Assembly: GCF_947498515.1 (NCBI RefSeq)
Contig: NZ_CANMKO010000008.1
Span: 186,001-250,000, forward strand
Direction: 5' to 3'
Length of the DNA stretch: 64,000 nt
DNA from: an uncultured Pelagimonas sp.
GTDB lineage: Bacteria > Pseudomonadota > Alphaproteobacteria > Rhodobacterales > Rhodobacteraceae
Positions 47,383 to 55,663 of the stretch are shown one piece after another. The position numbers and the translations under genes are program-made. Within the stretch, counting starts at the first letter, position 1, and every line of letters starts with the position of its first letter. The notes under the pieces are model-generated. The model was not told the origin of the DNA. It saw only the letters and a list, made by a program, of their open reading frames with translations, and ran no database searches.

Positions 47383-47416
47383 AAAAAACCCGCCGCCCGA
47401 TATCAGGCGGCGGGTT
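47383..47416 (-). terminator. Perfect intrinsic terminator between choX and LysE-choWV
   Basis: An 11-bp perfect stem AACCCGCCGCC / GGCGGCGGGTT (47387-47397 and 47406-47416) with an 8-nt loop is followed on the minus strand by TTTTTT. It starts about 16 bp after the choX stop and would cut expression of the membrane genes relative to choX. Confidence 0.92.
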
Positions 47417-47431
47417 ATGAACGTCAGGGCG

Positions 47432-48361
47432 TTAGAGGCCCAGCGCGCCTTTGACAGCGGCCATGGAGTCGCCACCGTCCTTGGTGGTCACACCGGCCAA
47501 CCAACCGTCAAGCGTGGCTGGGTTTGCTTTGAGCCAAGCGGTGGCGGCGGCGTCAGGCTCTTGGCCATCGTCCAAAATCGCACCCATGATTTCGTTTTCC
47601 ATGGCGAGCGAGAATTCCAGATTGGTCAGAAGCGCACCGACGTTTGGGCATTCAGCTACGTAACCGGCGCGGGTATTAGTGGCCACGGTGGCACCACCCA
47701 GATTGGGGCCGAAATAATCGTCACCACCGGTGAGGTAGGTCAGGTCATAGTTGGCGTTCATCGGATGTGGTTCCCACGCGAGGAAAACAACCGGTTCACC
47801 TTTGTTATCGGCACGGCCAACTTGCGCCAGCATGCCCTGCTCTGAGCTTTCTTTGACATCAAAGCCCGTCAGGCCAAAGGCGTCAGCCGCAATCATGTCC
47901 ATGATCAGGCGGTTGCCGTCATTGCCCGCTTCGATGCCGTAAATGGTTTCTTCCAGAGCGTCGCCGGCTTTGGCGATGTCGGCAAAATCTTTGATGCCCA
48001 ATTCGGCACCGGCGGCATTGGTGGCCAGCGTGTATTTCGCGCCCTCTAGGTTGGTACGCACGGTGTCAACGGTGCCCGCTTCGCGGTAGGGGGCGATGTC
48101 GGCTTCCATGGTTGGCATCCAGTTGCCAAGGAACACGTCAATGTCGCCTTTGGCCATCGAGGTGTATGTCACCGGCACAGACAGCACCTTGATGTCGGTC
48201 TCATAGCCCAGCGCCTGCAAGACTACGGTGGTTGCGGCGGTGGTGGCGGTGATGTCGGTCCAGCCCACATCCGAGAATGTCACGCTGTCACAGCTGGCGG
48301 ATGCGGTGCCTGCGGCAACGATCAGCGCCAGTGTCGATGTGGTCAATTTTGTCATGGTCAT
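47432..48361 (-). CDS. choX: Choline ABC transporter substrate-binding protein
   Basis: A 309-residue periplasmic binding protein (OpuAC family) with signal MTMTKLTTSTLALIVAAGTASA. The sequence has ChoX-like hallmarks: CDSVTFSDVGWTDITATTA, YTSMAKGDIDVFLGNWMPTM and VFLAWEPHPMNANYDLTYL, whose aromatic residues form the box for the trimethylammonium group. It is the first gene of the transporter cluster and is divergent from ade, with a predicted BetI-type operator 27-42 bp upstream of its start. Confidence 0.92.
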   Translation of the reverse strand: MTMTKLTTSTLALIVAAGTASASCDSVTFSDVGWTDITATTAATTVVLQALGYETDIKVLSVPVTYTSMAKGDIDVFLGNWMPTMEADIAPYREAGTVDTVRTNLEGAKYTLATNAAGAELGIKDFADIAKAGDALEETIYGIEAGNDGNRLIMDMIAADAFGLTGFDVKESSEQGMLAQVGRADNKGEPVVFLAWEPHPMNANYDLTYLTGGDDYFGPNLGGATVATNTRAGYVAECPNVGALLTNLEFSLAMENEIMGAILDDGQEPDAAATAWLKANPATLDGWLAGVTTKDGGDSMAAVKGALGL

Positions 48362-48387
48362 TGTTATATCTCCCTGGGCGTCTTATT

Positions 48388-48403
48388 TTGACTGGTCAGT
48401 CAA
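48388..48403. promoter_or_regulatory. Predicted TetR/BetI-type operator upstream of choX
   Basis: TTGACTGGTCAGTCAA has perfect 7-bp arms around GT, the form of operators bound by BetI and other TetR-family repressors. It lies between the divergent choX and ade starts, closer to choX. No betI gene is in this window, so the regulator assignment is inference. Confidence 0.65.
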
Positions 48404-48501
48404 TCAACGCAGTTTCCATTAAAAAAGCAACATCAAGTTTGACCTGCCCCTCAAAAGCGGCAGTTTAGAACCCAATGGCGTCATGAAGGGACACTTAGAC
48501 C

Positions 48502-50196
48502 ATGAACACACTGGTGAACAGGATCGCACAAGGCCGGGGCGATGAAATTGCCGATAAAGTCTTGCGAGGCGGTAAAATTCTTGACCTGATCACCGGCGAG
48601 CTATTGAGCGGTGATGTGGCGATATGTGGGGATCGCATTGTTGGCGTTTTTGAAGACTATGACGCCCATGAGATCATCGATGTGAGCGGTACCATTTTAG
48701 TCCCCGGCTTTATCGACACGCATTTGCACATCGAATCGTCTTTGGTCACGCCGTTTGAGTTTGATCGCTGTGTCGCCCCGCGCGGGGTGACGACCGCGAT
48801 TTGTGACCCGCATGAGATCGCCAATGTGATCGGCGCGGCGGGCATTCGCTATTTCCAAGAAGCCTCGCAACACACTTTGATGGACATCAAGGTTCAGTTA
48901 TCTTCCTGTGTGCCGTCTACCCATATGGAAACCGCCGGGGCCGCCCTTTCGGCCGAAGATTTGGCCCCGCTGCGTGACCACCCATCGGGCCTTGGGTTGG
49001 CCGAATTCATGAACTACCCCGGTGTCATCCACCGTGATCCGGGATGTATGGACAAGCTGGCCTTGTTTGAAGATGGTCATATTGATGGGCATTGCCCGCT
49101 ATTGTCGGGCAAAGACCTTAACGCCTACATCGCCGCAGGCATTCGGACCGAGCACGAAGCAACATCGGCCGAGGAAGCCTTGGAAAAACTGCGCAAGGGT
49201 ATGCGGGTGCTGATCCGCGAGGGGTCGGTTTCTAAGGACTTACACGCCTTGCAACCGCTTCTAAGCGAACGCACGTCACCCTATATGTGTCTGTGTACGG
49301 ATGACCGGAATCCGCTCGACATCGGGGAACACGGCCACCTCGACTATATGATCCGCGAGCTGATCCGCCTTGGCACGCCGCCCTTGGCCGCCTATCGCGC
49401 CGCGTCCCTTTCCGCCGCCGAGGCCTTTGGCCTGAAAGATCGCGGGATGATCGCACCGGGCAAGCGCGCCGACATCGTTGCGATTGATAGCCTAGAAGGA
49501 TGTCATGCCAAGCTTGTTCTGGCAGGTGGGGTTGTTGTGAACGACGCCACGTTCGCCGCCCGAAAGGAAATCGCTCCGATAGGGCGCAACTCCGTAAAGG
49601 CCCCAAAGGTACAGGCCGCGAGCTTTCGAACTCGCGCAAACCGGGTTGAAACCGATGTGATTGGCATTCGCGAAGGGCAAATTCTCACCGATCATCTCCA
49701 CGAAGACATTCCGATCGAAGATGGCGATAAACGCCCCGATGTCACCCGCGATCTGGTGCGTATCTCCGTTGTCGAACGGCACGGAAAAAACGGCAACATC
49801 GCCACCGGGTTCGTCAAAGGGTTCGGATTGCAGGCTGGGGCAATTGCATCAACCGTTTGCCATGATCACCACAACATTGCCTGCGTCGGCGTCGATTATG
49901 ACGACATGGCGGTTGCCGCCAATCGCTTGGGCGAGATTGAAGGTGGGTTCGTTGTTGTAAAGGGCGGCAAGGTGTTGGCCGAATTGGCCCTTCCGGTCGC
50001 CGGATTGATGAGCCTTCTGAGCTTTGAAGAGGTGCGCGACAAGCTGGTCGATCTGCGCCAAGCGGCACGCGATCTGGGTGTCACACTCGAAGAGCCGTTT
50101 TTGCAACTGGCCTTTCTGGCGCTTCCGGTGATCCCCGCTTTGAAGATCACCGATCGCGGTATGGTCGATGTGACCCGGTTCGAAATTATTGGCTAA
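48502..50196 (+). CDS. ade: Adenine deaminase
   Basis: Converts adenine to hypoxanthine and ammonia. The 564-residue amidohydrolase has the metal-binding [19 protein letters not shown] (about residue 70), [17 protein letters not shown], the [24 protein letters not shown] block, and the [21 protein letters not shown] aspartate motif. The C-terminal domain contains [19 protein letters not shown], characteristic of bacterial Ade. It is divergent from choX. Confidence 0.95.
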   Translation: MNTLVNRIAQGRGDEIADKVLRGGKILDLITGELLSGDVAICGDRIVGVFEDYDAHEIIDVSGTILVPGFIDTHLHIESSLVTPFEFDRCVAPRGVTTAICDPHEIANVIGAAGIRYFQEASQHTLMDIKVQLSSCVPSTHMETAGAALSAEDLAPLRDHPSGLGLAEFMNYPGVIHRDPGCMDKLALFEDGHIDGHCPLLSGKDLNAYIAAGIRTEHEATSAEEALEKLRKGMRVLIREGSVSKDLHALQPLLSERTSPYMCLCTDDRNPLDIGEHGHLDYMIRELIRLGTPPLAAYRAASLSAAEAFGLKDRGMIAPGKRADIVAIDSLEGCHAKLVLAGGVVVNDATFAARKEIAPIGRNSVKAPKVQAASFRTRANRVETDVIGIREGQILTDHLHEDIPIEDGDKRPDVTRDLVRISVVERHGKNGNIATGFVKGFGLQAGAIASTVCHDHHNIACVGVDYDDMAVAANRLGEIEGGFVVVKGGKVLAELALPVAGLMSLLSFEEVRDKLVDLRQAARDLGVTLEEPFLQLAFLALPVIPALKITDRGMVDVTRFEIIG

Positions 50197-50214
50197 GGGT
50201 CAGGCTGGGCGCTA

Positions 50215-50256
50215 AAATTCCGTGCACGGAATTTGCAAAAGTTTTGCAAAACTTTT
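50215..50256 (+). repeat. Double-palindrome repeat, copy 3
   Basis: AAATTCCGTGCACGGAATTT, a GC spacer, then AAAAGTTTTGCAAAACTTTT: two perfect 20-bp palindromes in series. GGGCGC before and GCGCCC after extend the symmetry. It lies between the convergent ade and transglycosylase genes. Confidence 0.93.
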
Positions 50257-50269
50257 GGTCGCGCCCGTC

Positions 50270-51463
50270 TCACAGTCGGTTCAACAAATCCGCCGTAGGC
50301 CATGCGTCAGCGGGCAGCCCAAGTTTGACCTGAACGTCGCGCACCGCCGCCCGCGTACCAGCACCCAAAATCCCATCAATCTTGCCCACATCATACCCCA
50401 TGCTTTGCAGCTTGGTTTGCAGGGCTTTCATCTGATCCCCAGACAAGCCTTGTGCGGGATTTCCCGCGTCATAGACCGGGGCCCCTTCTAGACGCGTGCC
50501 AAAATAGGCGGCGGTCAAAACATAGGTAAAGCTTTGGTTCCACTCAAAATAGACGCTGAAATTAGGGTAGGCCAAAAAGCTTGGCCCCCCACGCCCTTGC
50601 GGCAACAAGATGGACGAGGCCAAACGCCCGTCGTCCAAAACCCCTTGTCGGGCGCGCACGCCCATTTGTTCCCATTCCGCAACCGTATGGGTTGTTTGCA
50701 ACCCGGCCTTGGACCACTCAAATCCATCCGGCAAAATCACCTCTTGCAGCCATGGCTCGCCCGGACGCCAACCCAGATGAGACAGCATTTTCGCCCCCGA
50801 CAACAACGCGTCGGCAGGTGACGTTTTGAGGGTTACACGCCCGTCGCCATCCCCATCGACGCCGTTTTCCAAAATGTCCTTCGGCAGCATTTGCACCATG
50901 CCAATCTCACCCGCCCAAGCTCCCGTGGTTGTGTCGGGGTCAAAATCGCCTTGCCCATATAGAGACAGCGCCGAAAACACCTGAGGACGGAAAATTTCGG
51001 GACGTCGGCAATCATGTGCGAGCGTCACAAGCGCATTGGCGGTGTTGAAGTCACCCTGAAATGACCCGTAGTCGGTTTCAAACGCCCAAAAGGCTAACAA
51101 AACCCCCGGCGCTATGCCGTATTCCGATTGGATGCGATCAAAGACCGAGGCATAACTGCGCCCCATCTGACGTCCTTTGTCCAAGCGGCTCTGGCTAATG
51201 AGCTTGCGCGAAAAGGTAATGAATGGGTCCTGAAAAATCCCCTGCCTGCGGTCGGCTTTCAACACGCTTGGGCTATGCTGAATACCGTCAAAGAATCGCC
51301 GGGTCAGATCCGGGTCATGCCCGCCCGCAACGGCCTCAGCCGCCATATCCGCTTTGAATTGGGCAAAGCTGCCCCCACAGGGCACGTCTTGGGCCGATAC
51401 GGCCCCGGCCATGACGATTCCTGCTATCGCTACCAGTTTGCGCATCACATCCTCATTTTTCAT
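50270..51463 (-). CDS. Lytic murein transglycosylase (MltB-like) with peptidoglycan-binding domain
   Basis: A 397-residue exported enzyme. The signal peptide is MRKLVAIAGIVMAGAVSA (if read from the second Met, 51445). The SLT2 domain contains GVLLAFWAFETDYGSFQGDFNT with the catalytic Glu, then EIGMVQMLPKDILENGVDGDGDGRV. Residues from about 340 form a PG_binding_1 domain (LQTKLQSMGYDVGKIDGILGAGTRAAV). No lipobox is seen, so it is probably soluble in the periplasm. It trims glycan strands by forming anhydromuropeptides. Confidence 0.92.
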   Translation of the reverse strand: MKNEDVMRKLVAIAGIVMAGAVSAQDVPCGGSFAQFKADMAAEAVAGGHDPDLTRRFFDGIQHSPSVLKADRRQGIFQDPFITFSRKLISQSRLDKGRQMGRSYASVFDRIQSEYGIAPGVLLAFWAFETDYGSFQGDFNTANALVTLAHDCRRPEIFRPQVFSALSLYGQGDFDPDTTTGAWAGEIGMVQMLPKDILENGVDGDGDGRVTLKTSPADALLSGAKMLSHLGWRPGEPWLQEVILPDGFEWSKAGLQTTHTVAEWEQMGVRARQGVLDDGRLASSILLPQGRGGPSFLAYPNFSVYFEWNQSFTYVLTAAYFGTRLEGAPVYDAGNPAQGLSGDQMKALQTKLQSMGYDVGKIDGILGAGTRAAVRDVQVKLGLPADAWPTADLLNRL

Positions 51464-51626
51464 TTATTGTTCAGACTATCAGCAGGTATTTGCGCGGCAA
51501 GGCACTTTCCCGCCGAAGCTCAAATTTGTTCCCGATTTGTCCAAAAACTTTACGTGCCGGTTAACCCTTTGTTAGGGATTCTGAAAGAAACGTAACCTCA
51601 CTTTTACTCGTATCCAGGAGGCCCAC

Positions 51627-51989
51627 TTGAACGTACTGATAGTGGAAAGCCAAATTCCCCTCGCCAACCTTTGGCTCCGTCACCTGGAACGTTTGGGTGC
51701 CGAGGTGTGCATTGCAAGTTCGCAAGAACAGGCTACCGATCTCATCACTGAAACCGCGTTCGATGTCATTGTCTTAGACCTTGTCTTGCAAGAGGGCAGC
51801 GCGCTGGCTGTGTCCGATTTTGCCCAATATCGCCGCCCCGCGGCGCGCGTGGTCTTTGTGACCAACTCGAGCTTTTTCTCGGATGGCTCGATCTTTCAGC
51901 ATTGCGCCAATGCCTGCGCCTTTCTGCCCAGCACCACGCCGCCAAGTGATCTGGCGACGATGGTCGAGCATTACGCGCAGGTTCATTAA
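51627..51989 (+). CDS. Stand-alone divergent receiver-domain protein
   Basis: A 120-residue receiver-like domain with no output domain. The phosphoacceptor position is D51 (FDVIVLDLVLQEG) and T79 lies at the switch position (RVVFVTNSS). Only one acidic residue (E7, VLIVES) marks the usual acidic pair, and the conserved lysine before proline is replaced (AFLPSTTP). It starts at TTG 51627 with a strong AGGAG site 6 nt upstream; no ATG start exists. It could bind a partner without phosphorylation. No kinase gene is adjacent. Confidence 0.78.
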   Translation: MNVLIVESQIPLANLWLRHLERLGAEVCIASSQEQATDLITETAFDVIVLDLVLQEGSALAVSDFAQYRRPAARVVFVTNSSFFSDGSIFQHCANACAFLPSTTPPSDLATMVEHYAQVH

Positions 51990-51991
51990 CG

Positions 51992-52981
51992 TCAGGCTGC
52001 GAAGCGCAGCTCGCGCCCGTGCGGCAGGTTGAAATCCAACACCGGCCCGGTTGGGATGATCTGATGCGGGTTTATCGACGTTTGGCTATAGTGATAGTGG
52101 CGGCTGATCTGATCAAAATCCACCGTTTCGGCGACGCCCGGCCATTGGTACAGCTCGCGTAGATAGGCCCAGATGTTGGGGTAATCGACGATCCGCGCCC
52201 GGTTGCATTTGAAATGGCCGTGATAGACCAGATCAAACCGAACCAGCGTTGTGAACAATCGCCAATCGGCTTCGGTTAGGCAATTGCACATCAAATATCG
52301 ATGCGCCGACAGACGTTCTTCGAGCCACTCTAGTGTCTCAAACAATGGCTCTATCGCCTCATCATAGGCCGCCTGTGTCGTCGCAAATCCGGCCTTGTAC
52401 ACCCCGTTATTAAGCGTGTTGTAAATCCGCTCGTTGACCAGTTCGATCTCATCTCGGATTTGTTCGGGCCAATAATCGTCGGTGTTGCCGGTCACGCCGT
52501 CAAAGGCGCTATTGAACATGCGAATGATTTCAGAGGATTCATTGGAAACGATGGTTTCCAGTTTCTTGTCCCACAAAATCGGCACGGTCACCCGCCCCGA
52601 CGCCATTGGATTGGCCTTAAGGTAAATGTCACGGGCAAACGGCACACCGTAAAGCGTATCGCCAGATCCGCCCAAGTCGTCGCTTTGGAATGTCCAACCG
52701 TCTTGCAACATATCCGGGTGCACGGTGGACACGGTGATGGCTTCATCCAAACCCTTCAGAGCACGGAAGATCAGGGTGCGGTGTGCCCAAGGACAGGCCA
52801 TGCTGACATAGAGATGATAGCGCCCGGTCTCTGCCTTGAACCCGGCATCGCCTGTCGGCCCCGCCGATCCATCGGCGGTAATCCAATGACGATACGCCGA
52901 ATCTTGCCGGACAAAGCGGCCTTTGCTTTTGCCCGTGTCATACCATTGGTCGTGCCATTCGCCGTCGATCAACAGGCCCAT
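51992..52981 (-). CDS. Glutathionyl-hydroquinone reductase-like GST (YqjG/ECM4 family)
   Basis: A 329-residue Xi-class GST. The active-site cysteine lies in YHLYVSMACPWAHRTLIFRAL (about residue 63), the CPWAH form that marks glutathionyl-hydroquinone reductases. Further family blocks are VPILWDKKLETIVSNESSEIIRMFN and CNCLTEADWRLFTTLVRFD. These enzymes reduce glutathionyl-hydroquinones, using glutathione. It ends 2 bp from the receiver gene, convergently, so the two are not co-transcribed. Confidence 0.93.
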   Translation of the reverse strand: MGLLIDGEWHDQWYDTGKSKGRFVRQDSAYRHWITADGSAGPTGDAGFKAETGRYHLYVSMACPWAHRTLIFRALKGLDEAITVSTVHPDMLQDGWTFQSDDLGGSGDTLYGVPFARDIYLKANPMASGRVTVPILWDKKLETIVSNESSEIIRMFNSAFDGVTGNTDDYWPEQIRDEIELVNERIYNTLNNGVYKAGFATTQAAYDEAIEPLFETLEWLEERLSAHRYLMCNCLTEADWRLFTTLVRFDLVYHGHFKCNRARIVDYPNIWAYLRELYQWPGVAETVDFDQISRHYHYSQTSINPHQIIPTGPVLDFNLPHGRELRFAA

Positions 52982-53099
52982 GTCAAACTCCTATCTGCTG
53001 TTGAGATAGAGGTAACCGCTGTTGATCCGTGCGCAAATAGCCAGCCGCGCGCAGCTTTGGCGCGCCATCGCACGAAACGATTGCGTGATCCGGTCAAAT

Positions 53100-53336
53100 T
53101 TACCGCCCGGTGTAGGATTTCCAAATATAGATCAACAGCATCGCACCTAGAACAGCCCCTACAAGGCCCGCAAAAGCCCCCAGCACAGACACGATGAACC
53201 GCAACACCAAACCGCCAATTAACGCTCCGGCAATGCCGATGCCAACGGTTTGCAAAACACCGGTTTCAACCTTCATAAACCGCGTCGCCAAAAACCCGGC
53301 AGCCGCGCCGACAATCAGCAAAAACACAACTGACAT
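53100..53336 (-). CDS. GlsB/YeaQ/YmgE-like small membrane protein
   Basis: A 78-residue protein with three hydrophobic segments and the glycine-rich TVGIGIAGALIGGLVLRFIV core of the transglycosylase-associated/YeaQ family. These stress-induced proteins have no proven enzymatic role. It follows another 78-residue member by 3 bp, an apparent tandem duplication. Confidence 0.8.
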   Translation of the reverse strand: MSVVFLLIVGAAAGFLATRFMKVETGVLQTVGIGIAGALIGGLVLRFIVSVLGAFAGLVGAVLGAMLLIYIWKSYTGR

Positions 53337-53339
53337 GGC

Positions 53340-53576
53340 TTATTTCCTCCAATGGGTCGGGACAATGATCAACGCGCCAATCGAGGCCGCAATCGCGTTG
53401 AGACCCGGTGATCGAAACCCAAGCCCAAACATCAACTGGACGAAATAGGCCAAGAAGGCCCCACCGATACAGATGATGATGCTTTGCAAGATGCCGTTAT
53501 GGGTAAAACGACTACGCTCCGAGGCATAGCCAACAATCCCGGCAATCACGACGGTGCCAATAAGGGTCGGGAACAT
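53340..53576 (-). CDS. YeaQ/GlsB-like small membrane protein, tandem paralogue
   Basis: Also 78 residues, starting MFPTLIGTVVIAGIVGYASERS, with the ILQSIIICIGGAFLAYFVQ segment matching the glycine-containing helix of its neighbour, and a short basic end (PTHWRK). Sequence identity to the downstream copy is low, but length, three-helix layout and position agree. I take ATG 53576; the frame is open further upstream to 53654 without a plausible start. Confidence 0.72.
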   Translation of the reverse strand: MFPTLIGTVVIAGIVGYASERSRFTHNGILQSIIICIGGAFLAYFVQLMFGLGFRSPGLNAIAASIGALIIVPTHWRK

Positions 53577-53676
53577 GGGGGCCTCTTTGCGTTTATGTGC
53601 CTGTTCTGCGCGTGACTTTAATATAGGAAGGCCGGGGCGCAATCCCAATGACACGACTGAGGGGAAAGCGCGTGTC

Positions 53677-54588
53677 TCACTCCCCTAGTATCGCCCCCTT
53701 GGTCACCGGGTTGCCGCGCAAAAACACGTCGGCATCTTGCGCACCTTTGCCGGCCCGCTGGGCCCGGGTGATTTGGACTGCACCCATCCCACAGGCAATG
53801 GTCAAACTGTCGTCAAGCGCTTGCCCCGGTTGTCCAGCCCCATCAACGACACGCGCGCCCAACAATTTGATGCGCTGACCGTTTTGAAGGGTCCATGCAC
53901 CGGGAAACGGTGACAAGCCGCGAATTTGGCGCGAAATTTGATCGGCACTCCGGGACCAATCAATCGCGGCCTCGACCTTGTCGATCTTGGCGGCATAGGT
54001 CACGCCGTCCTCGGGCTGTACCTCTGGCACCAGATCGGGCAAGTGATCCAATGCCTCGCAAATCATCCGCGCGCCCATTTCCGACAACCGGTCATGCAAT
54101 CCGCCGGTGGTTTCTTCGGTCCCAATCGCCGTTACTTCGCGCAACAAAACCGGCCCGGTATCAAGGCCCGCTTCCATCTGCATGATGCAAATGCCGGTCT
54201 CACCGTCGCCTTCAATGATGGCCCGGTGAATAGGGGCCGCCCCGCGCCAGCGCGGCAAAAGCGAGGCGTGGATATTCAAACATCGCATCTTGGGCGCATC
54301 CAAAATCACCTGTGGCAGAATCAACCCATAGGCCACAACCACAGCAACATCGGCCTCAAGCGCGGCAAAATCGGCCTGCTCGGCCTCGCCCTTCAGGGAC
54401 ACGGGATGGCGCACCTCGTACCCCATCGCCTCGGCACGCGCATGAACGGCTGTGGGCCGGTCTTTCTTGCCGCGCCCCGCGGGACGTGGCGGCTGACAAT
54501 AGACGGCGGCAATGTCATGCCCCGCATCGGCCAAAGCGTCGAGCACAGGCACAGAAAAGTCCGGGCTTCCCATAAAGATCACACGCAT
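53677..54588 (-). CDS. fmt: Methionyl-tRNA formyltransferase
   Basis: Formylates initiator Met-tRNA. The 303-residue protein shows [14 protein letters not shown], the catalytic block [21 protein letters not shown] (N105 and H107 in the active site), [14 protein letters not shown] with the catalytic Asp, and a C-terminal tRNA-binding domain. It lies downstream of three def genes on the same strand, the classic def-fmt pairing, but a GC-rich repeat separates it from the last def. Confidence 0.97.
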   Translation of the reverse strand: MRVIFMGSPDFSVPVLDALADAGHDIAAVYCQPPRPAGRGKKDRPTAVHARAEAMGYEVRHPVSLKGEAEQADFAALEADVAVVVAYGLILPQVILDAPKMRCLNIHASLLPRWRGAAPIHRAIIEGDGETGICIMQMEAGLDTGPVLLREVTAIGTEETTGGLHDRLSEMGARMICEALDHLPDLVPEVQPEDGVTYAAKIDKVEAAIDWSRSADQISRQIRGLSPFPGAWTLQNGQRIKLLGARVVDGAGQPGQALDDSLTIACGMGAVQITRAQRAGKGAQDADVFLRGNPVTKGAILGE

Positions 54589-54592
54589 CCGC

Positions 54593-54668
54593 TCACCTTT
54601 TCATCTCGCCAAATAAACTCCGGGGTGAATTGGCCGTTGGGCCAAGAGGGGCTGGCCCCTCCCCCGGT
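54593..54668 (-). repeat. GC-rich hairpin plus A/G-rich tail element, copy 3
   Basis: Read on the minus strand: GGGGGAGGGGCCAGCCCCTC, a GGCC-rich hairpin, ACCCCGGAGTTTATTTGG, then CGAGATGAAAAGG. The arrangement matches the plus-strand elements at 39873 and 44836. It fills the gap between def3 and fmt, with the tail next to the fmt start. Confidence 0.75.
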
Positions 54669-54677
54669 TGAAAACCG

Positions 54678-55175
54678 CTACCGCGCCAGTTTCTGCGCCC
54701 GTTTGATCAACCGATCCCGTTTGACCTTGGACAGTTTGTCAAAATACATCTTGCCGTTCAAATGGTCGATCTGATGCTGGACCGAGGTGGCCCAAAGCCC
54801 GACAAAGTCACGCTCAACCATATCGCCGTTTTGATCCATAAACCGCACCGTCACCGCACGGGGGCGATCAATTGGGGCCGAGACCCCCGGTAGGTTAGGG
54901 CTGGCTTCTTCATGCATGCGCAATTGCACCGAGGCGTGCAAAACCTCTGGATTGGCCATGCGGATCGCCTGCCCGCGTTCATCCGAACAATCCACCACCG
55001 CAAGGCGCAGCATCTCACCAATTTGCGGCGCGCCAAGACCAACGCCGGGCATGGCATCCATGCTTTCGATCATGTCGGTCCAAATCTGGCGGATGTCATC
55101 GGTGATCTCGGTCACAGGCTCGGCAGCGGTCCGAAGGCGCTTGTCAGGCCATTGCAGGAAAGGGCGCACAGTCAT
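54678..55175 (-). CDS. Peptide deformylase-like protein with degenerate active site
   Basis: A 165-residue def paralogue. Motif 1 is GVGLGAPQ (44-51), close to the canonical GxGLAAPQ. Motif 2, EGCLS, is here EASPN (90-94), so the metal-ligand Cys is Ser92. Motif 3, HExxH, is HQIDH (134-138), so the catalytic Glu is Gln135 although both His ligands remain. Deformylase activity is therefore unlikely; the fold and substrate pocket may be kept for binding. It overlaps the preceding def gene by 4 bp and is the last of three. Confidence 0.9.
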   Translation of the reverse strand: MTVRPFLQWPDKRLRTAAEPVTEITDDIRQIWTDMIESMDAMPGVGLGAPQIGEMLRLAVVDCSDERGQAIRMANPEVLHASVQLRMHEEASPNLPGVSAPIDRPRAVTVRFMDQNGDMVERDFVGLWATSVQHQIDHLNGKMYFDKLSKVKRDRLIKRAQKLAR

Positions 55176-55663
55176 GTCAAAGCCTCGTATTCTTTCAATA
55201 TTCGGGTGCGATTGCCCTGCGACACCCGATCAAAATGCATCTTGCCGTCTAGGTGATCCAACTCGTGCTGGGCACAAATGGCCGCAAACCCGGTAAGTGT
55301 CTCGGTAAGGCGGTCACCGTCGGCATTTGTATAGCGCAGCTCGATTTGCGCCGAGCGTTCAACATCAACCAAAACACCGGGCATCGACAGGCAGCCTTCG
55401 GGGCCAACCACTGTGTCCTCTGACGCCGCCACAATCTCGGGGTTGAGACAGACCATCGGCGTCTTTTCCCCGTTTTTCCAGCCCACATCCATGACAAACA
55501 GCCGCTGCATCACACCAATCTGGGGGGCCGCCAAGCCGCGCCCCGGCGCATCATACATGGTCTCGAACATGTCGCTGATCAGACCCGGATCGGGTGCGGC
55601 CACTGCGGCACAGACCTGCGACAAACAGCTATCGGGCCAAGTCAGGACCGGGCGAATACTCAC
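55172..55663 (-). CDS. Peptide deformylase, second paralogue
   Basis: A 163-residue enzyme with all three motifs: GRGLAAPQ (41-48), EGCLS (89-93) and HELDH (133-137). The residues around motif 2 (GPEGCLSMPGVLVDVER) and motif 3 differ from the first copy, so substrate preference may differ. It is joined to both neighbouring def genes by 4-bp overlaps. Confidence 0.93.
   Translation of the reverse strand: MSIRPVLTWPDSCLSQVCAAVAAPDPGLISDMFETMYDAPGRGLAAPQIGVMQRLFVMDVGWKNGEKTPMVCLNPEIVAASEDTVVGPEGCLSMPGVLVDVERSAQIELRYTNADGDRLTETLTGFAAICAQHELDHLDGKMHFDRVSQGNRTRILKEYEALT

Noticed and set aside
46385-47845. 486-codon plus-strand open frame opposite choW, the LysE gene and choX
   Set aside because: It spans three well-recognised genes on the other strand and has no domain, ribosome site or codon pattern of its own; it is a GC-driven shadow.
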